Position numbers and translations under genes: made by a program. Positions 26,258-35,452 of a DNA stretch of 64,000 bases are shown here, piece by piece; position 1 is the first letter of the stretch, and each line of letters opens with the position of its first letter. The notes beneath the pieces are model-generated. The model made no database searches and was not told the DNA's origin. It saw only the letters and a program-made list of their open reading frames with translations. Origin of the DNA: DASYLJ01 sp964404165 (lineage in GTDB: Bacteria > Desulfobacterota > Binatia > DP-6); assembly GCA_964404165.1 (NCBI GenBank), contig CAYOIZ010000020.1, forward strand, positions 29,717-93,716, given 5' to 3'.

Positions 26258-27127
26258 ATGCGCTTCTCCTACGCCGAAGCCCTCTGCGACCCCACGCACT
26301 ACCTCCCGCTCGCTCGGGCGGTGGAAGACGCCGGGTGGGACTCGTTCATCGTCCCCGACAGCATCTGCTATCCGGAGGTCTCGGACAGCAAGTATCCCTA
26401 CACCCCCGACGGCAACCGCGAGTTCCTCGAGGACAAGCCGTTCATCGAGCCGTTCTCGCTGATTCCGGCCATGGGCGCGGTGACGAGCCGGCTCCGCTTC
26501 ACGACGTTCGTCGTCAAGCTGCCGATCCGCCAGCCGGTGCTCGTCGCCAAATCCGTGGCGTCGGTCGCGGTCATGACGCAGGGACGCTTCGGCTTCGGCG
26601 TCGGGCTCTCCCCCTGGCCCGAGGACTTCGCCGTCACGGGGACCGAGTGGAAGACGCGCGGCAAGCGCATGGACGAGATGATCGCCATCATCCGCGGCCT
26701 GCTGCGCGGCGCGTACTTCGAGTTCGACGGGACGCACTATCGGGTCCCGAGCATCAAGATATGTCCGGTGCCCCCGTCGCCGGTCCCCGTCCTGATCGGC
26801 GGACACACCGAGCCGGCGCTGCGTCGGGCGGCACGGCTGGGCGACGGGTGGATGCACGCAGGCGGAGACCACGAGCTGCTCGTCGGGTACCTCCAGCGAC
26901 TGGCGGAGCTTCGACGTGACTGTGGACGTGAGCGCGATCCGTTCGAGATCCACGTGATCTCCCTGCACGCCTACACGGCCGACGGCGTCCGCATGCTCGA
27001 GGACCTCGGCGTGACGGACGTCATCGTGGGCTTCCGCGACCCCTACCACATGCCGGACACACCGGTCGGCGAGAAGATCGACTATCTCCGTCGCTATGCC
27101 GACGACGTCATCGCGGCGTTCCGATAG
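26258..27127 (+). CDS. LLM-class flavin/F420-dependent oxidoreductase
   Basis: Luciferase-like monooxygenase-fold protein of 289 residues. It begins MRFSYAEALCDPTHYLPLAR and contains RLRFTTFVVKLPIRQPVLVA, RFGFGVGLSPWPEDF and VPVLIGGHTEPALRRAARLG, the family's cofactor and substrate-side motifs. Such enzymes use F420 or FMN to oxidise or reduce organic substrates; no F420 biosynthesis gene is in view. No clear ribosome site precedes ATG 26258. It probably belongs to the hydrolase-LLM-transporter operon. Confidence 0.88.
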   Translation: MRFSYAEALCDPTHYLPLARAVEDAGWDSFIVPDSICYPEVSDSKYPYTPDGNREFLEDKPFIEPFSLIPAMGAVTSRLRFTTFVVKLPIRQPVLVAKSVASVAVMTQGRFGFGVGLSPWPEDFAVTGTEWKTRGKRMDEMIAIIRGLLRGAYFEFDGTHYRVPSIKICPVPPSPVPVLIGGHTEPALRRAARLGDGWMHAGGDHELLVGYLQRLAELRRDCGRERDPFEIHVISLHAYTADGVRMLEDLGVTDVIVGFRDPYHMPDTPVGEKIDYLRRYADDVIAAFR

Positions 27128-27211
27128 GACCCGACCTCGTTCGGTGCGGTGATCGAGAGCCTTCGCCGAAAGTGGCGGCGCGGTCCGCAGCGGGTCGTGT
27201 GAGGGGGGAGC

Positions 27212-28480
27212 ATGCAGGGGAATTCGCCGCGCCGGATACTGTTCGCGAGCCTGATCGGCACCACGATCGAGTTCTTCGACTTCTACATCTACGCCACGGC
27301 CGCGGTGTTGGTGTTCCCGCACCTGTTCTTTCCGGCCGCGGACCCGGCCTCGGCCACGCTGCAGTCGCTCGCCACCTTCGCCCTCGCGTTCTTCGCGCGG
27401 CCCGTCGGCTCGGCGGTCTTCGGACACTACGGCGACCGCATCGGCCGCAAGGCGACGCTGGTGGCGGCGCTGCTGACCATGGGGTTGTCCACCGTCTGCA
27501 TCGGCCTGCTGCCGACCTACGAGAGCGCGGGCCTGCTGGCGCCGATGCTGTTGGCGCTGTGCCGCTGCGGCCAGGGCTTCGGGCTCGGCGGCGAATGGGG
27601 TGGCGCCGTACTGCTGGCCACCGAGAACGCGCCGCCGGGCAAGCAGAACTGGTACGGCATGTTCCCGCAGCTCGGCGCGCCGATCGGGTTCATCTGCTCC
27701 TCCGGCGTGTTCCTGCCGCTGACGCACTACCTGAGCGAGGAGCAGTTCCTGCAGTGGGGCTGGCGCGTGCCGTTCGTCGCCAGCGCCGTGCTGGTACTGG
27801 TGGGGCTGTGGGTACGCCTCAACATCGAGGAGACGCCGGCGTTCCGCCGCGCGCTGCAGAACGACGAGCGCGTGCGCGTGCCGGTGGCCGAGGTGTTCCG
27901 CCACCACGGCACGCGGCTGCTGCTCGGCACGTTCGCCGCGGTGGCCACGTTCGTCACGTTCTATCTGATGACGGTGTTCACGCTCTCCTGGGGCACCAGC
28001 CATCTGGGATACTCACGCGAGCGCTTCCTGATCCTGCAGATGGCAGCCGTGGTGTGCTTCGGCGTCACCATCCCGTTGTCGGCGCGGCTCGCCGACGTCT
28101 TCGATCCGCGCTCGGTGCTGATCGCCGCGAGCGCCGGCATCACGCTCTTCGGATTCGTCTTCGCGCCGCTGCTCGCGGCGGGCAGCACGGGAATGGTGCT
28201 GCTCTGCCTGTCGCTCGGACTGGGCCTGATGGGGCTGACCTACGGGCCGCTGGGCGCGGCGCTCGCGGCCCTGTTCCCGACCGCCGTGCGCTATACGGGG
28301 GCCTCACTCACCTTCAACTTCGCGGGCATCGTCGGCGCCTCGCTGACGCCGTACGCGGCCACGTGGCTGGCGCAGGAGTTCGGACTCACGGCGGTGGGCT
28401 ACTACCTCTCCGCGGCGGGTCTGCTGACCCTCGGCGCGCTGCTGTTGCTGTCGCGCGGTGCGATGGCGGCACGCCACTGA
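27212..28480 (+). CDS. MFS transporter, metabolite:H+ symporter (MHS) family
   Basis: Inner-membrane transporter of 422 residues with about twelve helices. ASLIGTTIEFFDFYIYAT in helix 1 and FGHYGDRIGRKATL between helices 2 and 3 are MHS hallmarks, as is the CGQGFGLGGEWGGAVLLATE motif of helix 5. MHS carriers import carboxylates such as shikimate, alpha-ketoglutarate or citrate, and betaines. GGGGGGAG precedes ATG 27212. The neighbouring hydrolase and oxidoreductase suggest uptake of their substrate. The exact ligand cannot be told. Confidence 0.9.
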   Translation: MQGNSPRRILFASLIGTTIEFFDFYIYATAAVLVFPHLFFPAADPASATLQSLATFALAFFARPVGSAVFGHYGDRIGRKATLVAALLTMGLSTVCIGLLPTYESAGLLAPMLLALCRCGQGFGLGGEWGGAVLLATENAPPGKQNWYGMFPQLGAPIGFICSSGVFLPLTHYLSEEQFLQWGWRVPFVASAVLVLVGLWVRLNIEETPAFRRALQNDERVRVPVAEVFRHHGTRLLLGTFAAVATFVTFYLMTVFTLSWGTSHLGYSRERFLILQMAAVVCFGVTIPLSARLADVFDPRSVLIAASAGITLFGFVFAPLLAAGSTGMVLLCLSLGLGLMGLTYGPLGAALAALFPTAVRYTGASLTFNFAGIVGASLTPYAATWLAQEFGLTAVGYYLSAAGLLTLGALLLLSRGAMAARH

Positions 28481-28743
28481 AGGACATCCACGTCGAGCAG
28501 CGCGCGGGCGACGCTGGCCCACGGGAGGCCCCACCCCACCAGAGCGGCGTCGGGGCGACGCGCGTTCCGGTGCGGGCGTTCCGGGTAGCCGACTGCATGT
28601 GCGACGGGCATCGCGCACGCGCGTGTCCACGGATTCGGGAGCCCGCTGCCGACGCCGAACCGCCGGTCGCGCGCGGGGACGCGGGTCCTGGCAGATTCCG
28701 GGCGTTTCTCCTTCCTCGTCCGTGTGTGGCGCGGGCTGCGGCC

Positions 28744-28986
28744 TCAGGGCCCCGAATCACCGAGCTGGTCGATCATCCTGCGCAGCACGCCCACCAACTG
28801 CTCCGCCGATCCGAAGAGAGCGCGTCGCCCCGAGCTCATGTGCTCGACACGCCCCGCGAATGGTCCTTCCGTCGCCCGCGTTTCGCGGCTGAACTGGACG
28901 ACGAAGGCCTTCCACACCGGCAGGGTCGGAACGTCGTCGGTCTTCGACGGGACCCGGGAGCGTGCGCTTCGCCGGTCCGAGCTCAT
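28744..28986 (-). CDS. small conserved hypothetical protein
   Basis: Protein of 80 residues. The core VWKAFVVQFSRET then GPFAGRVEHMSSGRRALFGS and AEQLVGVLRRMIDQLG fits a family of short proteins in which a strand ending VQF is followed by GR-EH--SG and a helix; I know these only as unannotated. No strong ribosome site precedes ATG 28986, and the frame is open further upstream to the end of the next gene. It lies 85 bp downstream of the large regulator on the same strand and could be co-transcribed. Confidence 0.55.
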   Translation of the reverse strand: MSSDRRSARSRVPSKTDDVPTLPVWKAFVVQFSRETRATEGPFAGRVEHMSSGRRALFGSAEQLVGVLRRMIDQLGDSGP

Positions 28987-29071
28987 GCTGCGGAGGGTGA
29001 CATCAGATGGATGCGCCGTCTGGTAAAAGTCGCGAAAGTTCCGGGAAAAGATGGACGCGCGTCGCGCGCGT

Positions 29072-32000
29072 TCAGTGGCTCGTGAGGGTGGCGAGAAGCT
29101 CCCGAGCTTCGACCACATCGGCCATTCGCGAGCGTGCGTCGAACGATCGGTACGCCTCGGCGAGAACGGCACGGGCGTCGGCCACGCGCCCGCGCGCCGT
29201 CAAGGCCCGCGCCATGCTGATCGCCGCACGCAGCTCGAGCGCCTTCGCGTCCGCGCCGCGCCCGAGCTCCAGCGCGCGCGCGAGGCACCGTTCCGCCTCG
29301 TGCGGATCGTCGCGCAGCAGGAGCTCGCCCTTCAAACGCCAGAGCTCGGGCTGATACACGCGGTCCAGGGTCGTCTGCGTCACCAGCAGACCGGCGTCGG
29401 CCGCCGCCACGCCTTCGGCCGTCGTGCCGGCATGGAGATGCGCCTCGGCAAGGAACGCGTATGCGAACGCCGAGAAATATCGCGCGCCCGTCCCGAGCAT
29501 GCGGACGAGCCCCTCCTCGATGGTGCTTGCCCCATCGCAGGGCTTCCCCGCCCGCACCTGCGCCCATCCCACCAAGACGCCTGCGACGGCGTTCCAGAAC
29601 GCGAATCCGTGCTCGGAGGACAGCGATCCCGCCTCCAGGGCCGTTTCGCCTCCTCGGCGAACGTTCCGGCAGAGCAGCTCGACGATGGCCGTCTGGACGA
29701 GCACGGAGGTCAGGGTGAACGCGCTCCCCGAGCAGCGCGCCCGCTCGACGGTGGCGCGCGCGATCTCCGCGGCGCGCTCCGGATGGCCGAGGAACCAGAG
29801 CGCGATGGCATGGTGACTCGTGGCGGCGATCGAAGGAGCCACGCCGTGGACGACGGGCGACGTCACGCCCTTCGCAGGCTGCGGGCTCGCGAAACGACCA
29901 TCCGCGATGTCCGCGCACTCACGGAAACGTCCGTCGTACAGCGCCGTCCGCAGCGCTGCGCTGTCCGCGATCGCGCGACAATCCGACCGGCGCAGGCGTC
30001 GCGCGAGACCGCGCAGCTGTTCGACGTGAGCGATCGACTCATCGCGGTCTGCCCGGATCATGTAGAAGTACCAGCGGGCGTAGAGGATATCGAAGAGCTG
30101 CGCCGGAGTGCCCACCTTGGCGCAGAGCTCGGCCGCGAGTGCGTAGTCTTCGCGAACGCTCTCGGACGCGAACCCGTCGATGTCGCTCCGTGCAGCGCCG
30201 AGGGACAATCGCAGCTCGAGCTCGCGGCGGCATCGCTCGCCGTCGTCGGGGATGAGCGCGACCAGCGCGATCGCGGACTCCAGATAGCCGATCGCTTCGC
30301 GGCTGGCGAATCGCTCTCGCGCCCTCGTCGCGGCCGCCCCGAAGTAGTGCAACGCACGCGCATCGTCCCGGCCGCGCTCGAAATGGACGGCCAGCTGGGC
30401 GGCGATTTCCATCCGTCGCGCGCCGTGCGCACTCTCGAGGGCCCGACCGATGCGCTGATGCAGTCGAATGCATTGCGCCTCGGCGATGTCCGCGTACACC
30501 ACCTGCCGGTACAGCTCGTGCGTGAAGGTGTAGCGATCCGTCATGCTGCGATCCGGCCATTCGACGCGCCCGGCGACACGGATGAACCGCTGCGCCCGGG
30601 CGAACCCCTGGCAGCGCAGCTCCGCATCCGCCACGTCGGTCCCAAGCGCCGCGGCAAGGACCAGCGGCGTGAACTCGCTGCCTGCAACGCTCGCGGCCTG
30701 GAGGAGCGCGTAGTCGGCGGGACTCAACCCGCGGAACTGTTCCTCGATCAGGAACCGCACGTCGTCGGGAACGCCGAGGTCGATCTTCTCCAAGGGCGCG
30801 CGCAACGCCCAGCCGGGGGCGGTGTCGAGGATCTGTCCGCGGGACAGCATGTGGTCGATCACGCCGACCATGAACAGCGGATTGCCGTTCGTATGCGTGC
30901 GGATCACGCTCGCCAACGCGGGAGCGAAATCATTGCCGGGGAAGCGCGCCTCGACGTACGCCGACACCGCCGCCTCGCTCAGGTCGTCCAGCGGCAGCTC
31001 CACCGATTGCCGGTGGACATAGAGCGTACGCACGGCGCTCATCAGGACGTGCTCACTGACGATGGCGTCCGCGGGACGATACGTGCCGAGCACCAGCAGG
31101 CGTGCTGGTTCGGGACGCAGCCCGAGCATCGAGAGCACGTCGACCGTGGACGGGTCGCACCAGTGGAGATCCTCCAGCACGAGGACGAGGGTCACGTCGG
31201 TCGCGAGCGTTTCGACGAGGATGGCGAGCTCGCGCAGCATGCGCCGGGACGTCACGCCCTGGAGCGCCTGTCGCAGGGCATCCATCTCGTCGGCATCGAC
31301 CAACCATGGCATTTGCGCCAGCCACGTCGGTGCAACGCGGCGCAGTTGGCCCCGGAGGTTGGATGCATCGGGATGGTGCGCCAACCGCTCGAGCGCCTCG
31401 AGTACCGGCATGTATGGTTCGCGCGGCCCATGCTGCTCTATACAGGCCCCACGAAGGAGCCATATCGGTCTTCGCGATTCGCGAACCGCTTTCGATTCGA
31501 GGAATGCGTCGACCAAGGCGGTCTTGCCGATCCCGGCGGATCCGGTGACGAACGCCAGTTGTCGCTCGCCGTCGTGCGCCTTCGCGAGCAGGGCGCCCAA
31601 CTGTCCCAGCTCGCGATCACGGCCTACCAGGTACCGTCGTGCCGGCGTCGGGCCGACGTCCGGCGATGACCACCCGGACGCAACGGCCGAGGGCCGATCA
31701 CTCGCTGGCGTTTCGTCTCGGTCGATCGGCGCGATGAAGCGGAAGCCACGGCGCTGTATCGTCTCGATGAAGCGCGGCGCCTTCGCGCCGTCTCCCAACG
31801 CGGCTCGCAGCTCGCCGATCGACTTGCTCATGACGGACTCGGTCACCGTCACATCCGACCAGACCGCGTCCATCAGCTCGCCCTTGCTGACGAGCACGCC
31901 AGGACGATCGGCCAGGTAGCTCAGCACCGACCAGGTCTTGGGCCGGAGTTGCACCGGGTCCGAGCCACGCAGCAGCCGACCGCCGCGCAGGTCCAGGCAG

Positions 32001-32089
32001 AACGGAGCGAAGCGGATCTCTGCCGCGGACGGTGTCACCGCGCCGGCTGCCCCGGCACCAGACTGCCTGCGGATGCGCCCGGTCGTCAT
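29072..32089 (-). CDS. winged-helix / AAA ATPase / TPR transcriptional regulator
   Basis: Regulator of 1005 residues. Residues 24-122 form an OmpR-type winged helix (RPKTWSVLSYLADRPGVLVS; IQRRGFRFIA) without a receiver domain, as in CadC-like activators. An AAA_16 ATPase follows: Walker A GSAGIGKT (183-190) and a Walker B-like LVLVLEDLHW near 300. The remaining 500 residues are helical TPR-like repeats, for example AIALWFLGHPERAAEIARAT. Such STAND-type proteins switch on transcription after ligand binding to the repeats. It is divergent from aqpZ with a 240 bp gap and could control it. Confidence 0.88.
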   Translation of the reverse strand: MTTGRIRRQSGAGAAGAVTPSAAEIRFAPFCLDLRGGRLLRGSDPVQLRPKTWSVLSYLADRPGVLVSKGELMDAVWSDVTVTESVMSKSIGELRAALGDGAKAPRFIETIQRRGFRFIAPIDRDETPASDRPSAVASGWSSPDVGPTPARRYLVGRDRELGQLGALLAKAHDGERQLAFVTGSAGIGKTALVDAFLESKAVRESRRPIWLLRGACIEQHGPREPYMPVLEALERLAHHPDASNLRGQLRRVAPTWLAQMPWLVDADEMDALRQALQGVTSRRMLRELAILVETLATDVTLVLVLEDLHWCDPSTVDVLSMLGLRPEPARLLVLGTYRPADAIVSEHVLMSAVRTLYVHRQSVELPLDDLSEAAVSAYVEARFPGNDFAPALASVIRTHTNGNPLFMVGVIDHMLSRGQILDTAPGWALRAPLEKIDLGVPDDVRFLIEEQFRGLSPADYALLQAASVAGSEFTPLVLAAALGTDVADAELRCQGFARAQRFIRVAGRVEWPDRSMTDRYTFTHELYRQVVYADIAEAQCIRLHQRIGRALESAHGARRMEIAAQLAVHFERGRDDARALHYFGAAATRARERFASREAIGYLESAIALVALIPDDGERCRRELELRLSLGAARSDIDGFASESVREDYALAAELCAKVGTPAQLFDILYARWYFYMIRADRDESIAHVEQLRGLARRLRRSDCRAIADSAALRTALYDGRFRECADIADGRFASPQPAKGVTSPVVHGVAPSIAATSHHAIALWFLGHPERAAEIARATVERARCSGSAFTLTSVLVQTAIVELLCRNVRRGGETALEAGSLSSEHGFAFWNAVAGVLVGWAQVRAGKPCDGASTIEEGLVRMLGTGARYFSAFAYAFLAEAHLHAGTTAEGVAAADAGLLVTQTTLDRVYQPELWRLKGELLLRDDPHEAERCLARALELGRGADAKALELRAAISMARALTARGRVADARAVLAEAYRSFDARSRMADVVEARELLATLTSH

Positions 32090-32329
32090 TCAACAGTGCA
32101 TCTAACACGGGGTATCCAGTTGCCCCAAGAGGGGGGGACGGCAGTCGCTCGTCGTCCCACGCGGCGCAGATTTCCGAACATTGTCCGGGATCCTTCAGGA
32201 CTCCGCCGGTCGCTTCGCCTATCGCCAGCGCCATGCAGGCTGGCCGCCCTTCAATGTCGCAGCCATTCGCGCCCGCCCGATCACCCTCGCATTCGAACTG
32301 ATCTGGGCGCGCCGAAAGGAGAACCATTC

Positions 32330-33046
32330 ATGGGAGCCAAGGTCGCTGCAGAGTTCATCGGGACGTTCTGGCTGGTGCTCGGAGGCTGCGGCAGCGCCGT
32401 ACTGGCGGCGGCGTTCCCCGACGTGGGCATCGGGTTGCTGGGGGTGTCCCTGGCGTTCGGTCTCACGGTGTTGAGCGGCGCCTATGCCTTCGGCCCGGTG
32501 TCGGGAGGGCACTTCAACCCGGCGGTTTCGGCCGGACTGTGGGCGGGAGGACGCTTCTCGAGCAGGGAGCTCGCTCCGTACGTCGCCGCACAGGTCCTCG
32601 GTGCCGTCGGCGGCGCAGGCGTGCTCGCGCTCATCGCCAACGGCAAACCTGGCTTCGATCTCGTGGCATCCGGTTTCGCCGCGAACGGGTTCGGCGAGCA
32701 CTCGCCGGGCCACTACGGGCTCGCCGCCGGCCTGGTCACGGAGGTGACGATGACGTTCATGTTCGTTCTCGTCATCCTCGGCGCCACGCACCGCAAGGCA
32801 CCTACGGGATTCGCCGGCCTCGCCATTGGTCTCGCGCTCACGCTCATCCACCTGATCAGCATCCCGGTGACCAACACCTCGGTGAACCCGGCACGCAGCA
32901 CGAGTCAGGCGTTCTTCGTTGGCGGGTGGGCGCTCCAACAGCTGTGGTTGTTCTGGGTGGCTCCGATCGCGGGTGCCCTCCTCGGCGGCGTGGTGCATCG
33001 AACGCTCCTTCAAGGTGAGGAGGAGCCCGACGTGAGTGGACGTTGA
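32330..33046 (+). CDS. aqpZ: aquaporin Z
   Basis: Water channel of 238 residues with six membrane helices. The two pore loops carry GHFNPAVSAGLW and TNTSVNPARSTSQA, the paired NPA boxes, and the N terminus MGAKVAAEFIGTFWLVLGGC is typical of AqpZ. The Arg after the second NPA is the selectivity-filter Arg, which favours water over glycerol. ATG 32330 follows GAAAGGAG. It begins a run of envelope genes to 37 kb that suggests osmotic adaptation. Confidence 0.95.
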   Translation: MGAKVAAEFIGTFWLVLGGCGSAVLAAAFPDVGIGLLGVSLAFGLTVLSGAYAFGPVSGGHFNPAVSAGLWAGGRFSSRELAPYVAAQVLGAVGGAGVLALIANGKPGFDLVASGFAANGFGEHSPGHYGLAAGLVTEVTMTFMFVLVILGATHRKAPTGFAGLAIGLALTLIHLISIPVTNTSVNPARSTSQAFFVGGWALQQLWLFWVAPIAGALLGGVVHRTLLQGEEEPDVSGR

Positions 33047-33290
33047 CCGTCGTGACGGCCCCGATGATCGACGACGGCGACGACGGTACGTCTGCTCGCG
33101 GAGCGCGCACATCCGGCGATCCGTCCCGACCGCCTCAAGGCGACACGACGACCCGAGGAGCGTGGTCGGGCGGAGCTTCGAAGGGAGCGGGCGCGAATGG
33201 GAGCCGGTCCAGCTCAGGCAGGAGCCCGCCGCGAGCGATCGCGATCGGCGTTTCGATCCGATGATGGAGTCCTGAAAGGAGGGCAGCGCA

Positions 33291-33695
33291 ATGAAGACAT
33301 ACATGATGGCGTGTCTCGGGGTGGCGTCGATCGTCCTGATGGGCGTGGTGGACAGCGTACGAGCCGCCGACGAGTGGTTCGTGCTCAGCGAGAGCACGAT
33401 CAAGGCCGCTGATCCCAGCGTGGAGATCAAGAGCGAAGGCGGTCGGTGGGCGAAGGACATCAAGCAGGTGAAGGTCTCCGTCGAGGGTGCGGACGTCGAG
33501 ATCACGAAGATCGTCCTCAAGTGGGACAATCGCAAAGACGACACGATCGCGGACGTCGGCGTCCTCAAGGCGGGAGGCCAAACCGCTCCGAAGGATGCCC
33601 CGGGACGCAAGGGACGCCTCACGTCGGTGGCGGTCCAGTACAAGATCCAAGGCGCCGCACCGACGGCAACGCTCAAGGTCTGGGGATACGACTGA
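33291..33695 (+). CDS. small secreted protein, DUF2541-like, copy 1
   Basis: Exported protein of 134 residues. Signal peptide MKTYMMACLGVASIVLMG, cleaved near VRAADEWF. The mature part is a beta-rich domain ending ATLKVWGYD; overall shape and ending resemble E. coli YaaI (DUF2541), tentatively. AAAGGAGG lies just before ATG 33291. A paralogue sits at 34906-35313, with DUF502 and a small secreted protein between. Function is unknown; the context suggests envelope or osmotic stress. Confidence 0.65.
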   Translation: MKTYMMACLGVASIVLMGVVDSVRAADEWFVLSESTIKAADPSVEIKSEGGRWAKDIKQVKVSVEGADVEITKIVLKWDNRKDDTIADVGVLKAGGQTAPKDAPGRKGRLTSVAVQYKIQGAAPTATLKVWGYD

Positions 33696-33755
33696 GCGGG
33701 ATGTGCACACGGTGACGACGACTCGGCAGGCCGACCCGGACGAGGACGACGCGCC

Positions 33756-34361
33756 ATGAGGCTCGTCCGCCAATTCCTGATCAACGCGCTGGTCGGCGGC
33801 CTGCTGATCGTCGTGCCGATCTACCTTGCGGTGCTGGTCCTGCTGAAGGGCATGCAGTCGATGACCGCGCTCATCCGACCGCTGACCGCGCTGCTTCCGA
33901 CCTGGTTCCCCGCCGCGAACCTGCTGTCCCTCGTGCTGGTCCTGGTCGTGTGCTTCGTGGTCGGCATCGCCGTCCGAACGCGGGTGGGCCAGGTCCTCCG
34001 CGAGCGGACGGAGCGGTCGCTCCTCGAAAAGTTCCCTGGCTACACGCTCTTTCGAAGCCTCACGCAACGACTCACGGGCGAGGGGGAGGAGAATACGTGG
34101 AAGCCGGCCCTCGTCGAGATCGAGGAGGCGCTCGTCCCAGCCTTCATCGTCGAGGAATTCGACGACGGCCGCTTCACCGTCTTCGTGCCATCGGTTCCCA
34201 CGCCGTTGGCCGGAGCCGTCTACATCCTCACTCCCGAACGGGTTCATCCGCTCGACGTTCCGTTCACACAGGCGATCAAGCCCATCTCGCGATGGGGATC
34301 GGGCTCGAAGGAACTCGTGGCCGCATTGTCGAGGGCGGCGCACCCGGAGCCGGCGCCATGA
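33756..34361 (+). CDS. DUF502 family inner-membrane protein
   Basis: Protein of 201 residues. Two membrane helices (ALVGGLLIVVPIYLAVLVLL and LLSLVLVLVVCFVVGIAV) bracket a periplasmic loop, followed by a soluble beta domain with EEALVPAFIVEEFDDGRFTV and the PSVPTPLAGAVYIL pattern typical of DUF502. Its biochemical role is unknown. It lies 60 bp after the DUF2541-like gene, so a short operon is likely. Confidence 0.85.
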   Translation: MRLVRQFLINALVGGLLIVVPIYLAVLVLLKGMQSMTALIRPLTALLPTWFPAANLLSLVLVLVVCFVVGIAVRTRVGQVLRERTERSLLEKFPGYTLFRSLTQRLTGEGEENTWKPALVEIEEALVPAFIVEEFDDGRFTVFVPSVPTPLAGAVYILTPERVHPLDVPFTQAIKPISRWGSGSKELVAALSRAAHPEPAP

Positions 34362-34414
34362 CCGACATTCGGGACCAGCCAACCATAACGCAACTCCAGA
34401 GAAGGAGTGAGACC

Positions 34415-34681
34415 ATGACTCAGCGAAGGGGACAATCCGTAGGTATCGCCACAGCCGTGGCGTTGGCGCTCCTCGTCACCGCGGCACCCGGATACTCGCA
34501 GACCGACGGCATGGAGAGGCGCGGAGACGCCCGCGACACCAGGCAGACGGGCCGCGGCGACGCTCGGGAAGCGAAGCAGGATTGCAAGGAGAACGACAGC
34601 CGCTCCGAATGCCGGCAACAGAAGCGCGACAGCAAACAGGATACGCGTCATGAGGCACACGACGGGAAGACGGCCGACTGA
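34415..34681 (+). CDS. small secreted charged protein
   Basis: Exported protein of 88 residues. Signal peptide ends near APGYSQ. The mature 58 residues are very charged (RRGDARDTRQTGRGDAREAK) with two Cys (DCKEND, ECRQQ), and likely unstructured. GAAGGAG precedes ATG 34415. It is followed 224 bp later by the second DUF2541-like gene. I do not recognise the family. Confidence 0.55.
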   Translation: MTQRRGQSVGIATAVALALLVTAAPGYSQTDGMERRGDARDTRQTGRGDAREAKQDCKENDSRSECRQQKRDSKQDTRHEAHDGKTAD

Positions 34682-34905
34682 CGCCCGGCTCGTACGGCCC
34701 ACCGGCGGCGCCTGACACCCCGGCGGGACGAAGGGGTCTCGTGTCGTCAGGCCGTGGTCACCGCGCCCATCGGCGCAGACCGTCGAGCGCTGCACCGGCC
34801 CGGCACGCGGGCTGGGCCGTCATCACCCAGGACCCCCGTCGCAACTCGACTCGCGACGGGCACGAGCGACCTCCGGCTGACGGAGATCAGAAAGGACAGC
34901 GAACG

Positions 34906-35313
34906 ATGAAGATGCCGGTTTTGTTGGGGGCCATCGGGCTCGCATCCGTCTTCGTGCTGGGCACCGTCGGCACAGGTGCGGCCGACGAGTGGTTCGTGCT
35001 CGGCACGAAGACCATCAAGTCCACCGATCCGAGCGCGGAGATCACCGCCGAGGAAGGAAAGTGGCTGAAGGAGGACATCAAGAAGACGAAGATATCGGCC
35101 GAGGGTGCCGACGTGGAGATCACGAAGGTCGTCCTCCGATGGAACAACCGCCCGGACGACACCCTCACGAACGTCGGCGTCGTGAAGGCGGGAGGAGAAA
35201 CGGCTCCGGCCAACGCCCCGGGACGCGAGGCGACTCTCATGGCAGTGTCGGTCCAGTACAAGATCCTCAACGGCGCACCATCGGCGACGCTCAAGGTCTG
35301 GGGATACGACTGA
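34906..35313 (+). CDS. small secreted protein, DUF2541-like, copy 2
   Basis: Exported protein of 135 residues, clearly paralogous to the product of 33291-33695: both have ADEWFVL, TIK--DPS-EI, KISAEGADVEITK (VSVEGADVEITK in copy 1) and ATLKVWGYD. The last 26 bases plus the stop are nearly identical in the two genes, pointing to a tandem or dispersed duplication. Signal peptide 1-26. A strong hairpin follows at 35334. Two copies with different neighbours suggest different expression rather than redundancy. Confidence 0.65.
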   Translation: MKMPVLLGAIGLASVFVLGTVGTGAADEWFVLGTKTIKSTDPSAEITAEEGKWLKEDIKKTKISAEGADVEITKVVLRWNNRPDDTLTNVGVVKAGGETAPANAPGREATLMAVSVQYKILNGAPSATLKVWGYD

Positions 35314-35333
35314 GCAGAGACTGATCGCGGATG

Positions 35334-35385
35334 CATGGGACGGGTGGCGAGGCATCGAGCGGCCGCAGCCTCGCCACCGCCCATG
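35334..35385 (+). terminator. long hairpin between the DUF2541-like gene and the phospholipase gene
   Basis: An 11-bp perfect stem (GGTGGCGAGGC 35343-35353 with GCCTCGCCACC 35368-35378) is extended by CATGGG/CCCATG outside. It starts about 20 bp after the stop. There is no T tract. It probably ends the 33.3-35.3 kb transcript and separates it from clsC. Confidence 0.6.
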
Positions 35386-35452
35386 ACGCCTGTCGATCGG
35401 CGGGCGTCGGCGTCGCCCGTGATGCACGCGCGTCACCGAGGAGGATCGCATA

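Noticed and set aside
28481..28743. A gene after the MHS transporter
   Set aside because: Frames on both strands are arginine- and proline-rich with no start signal or motif.
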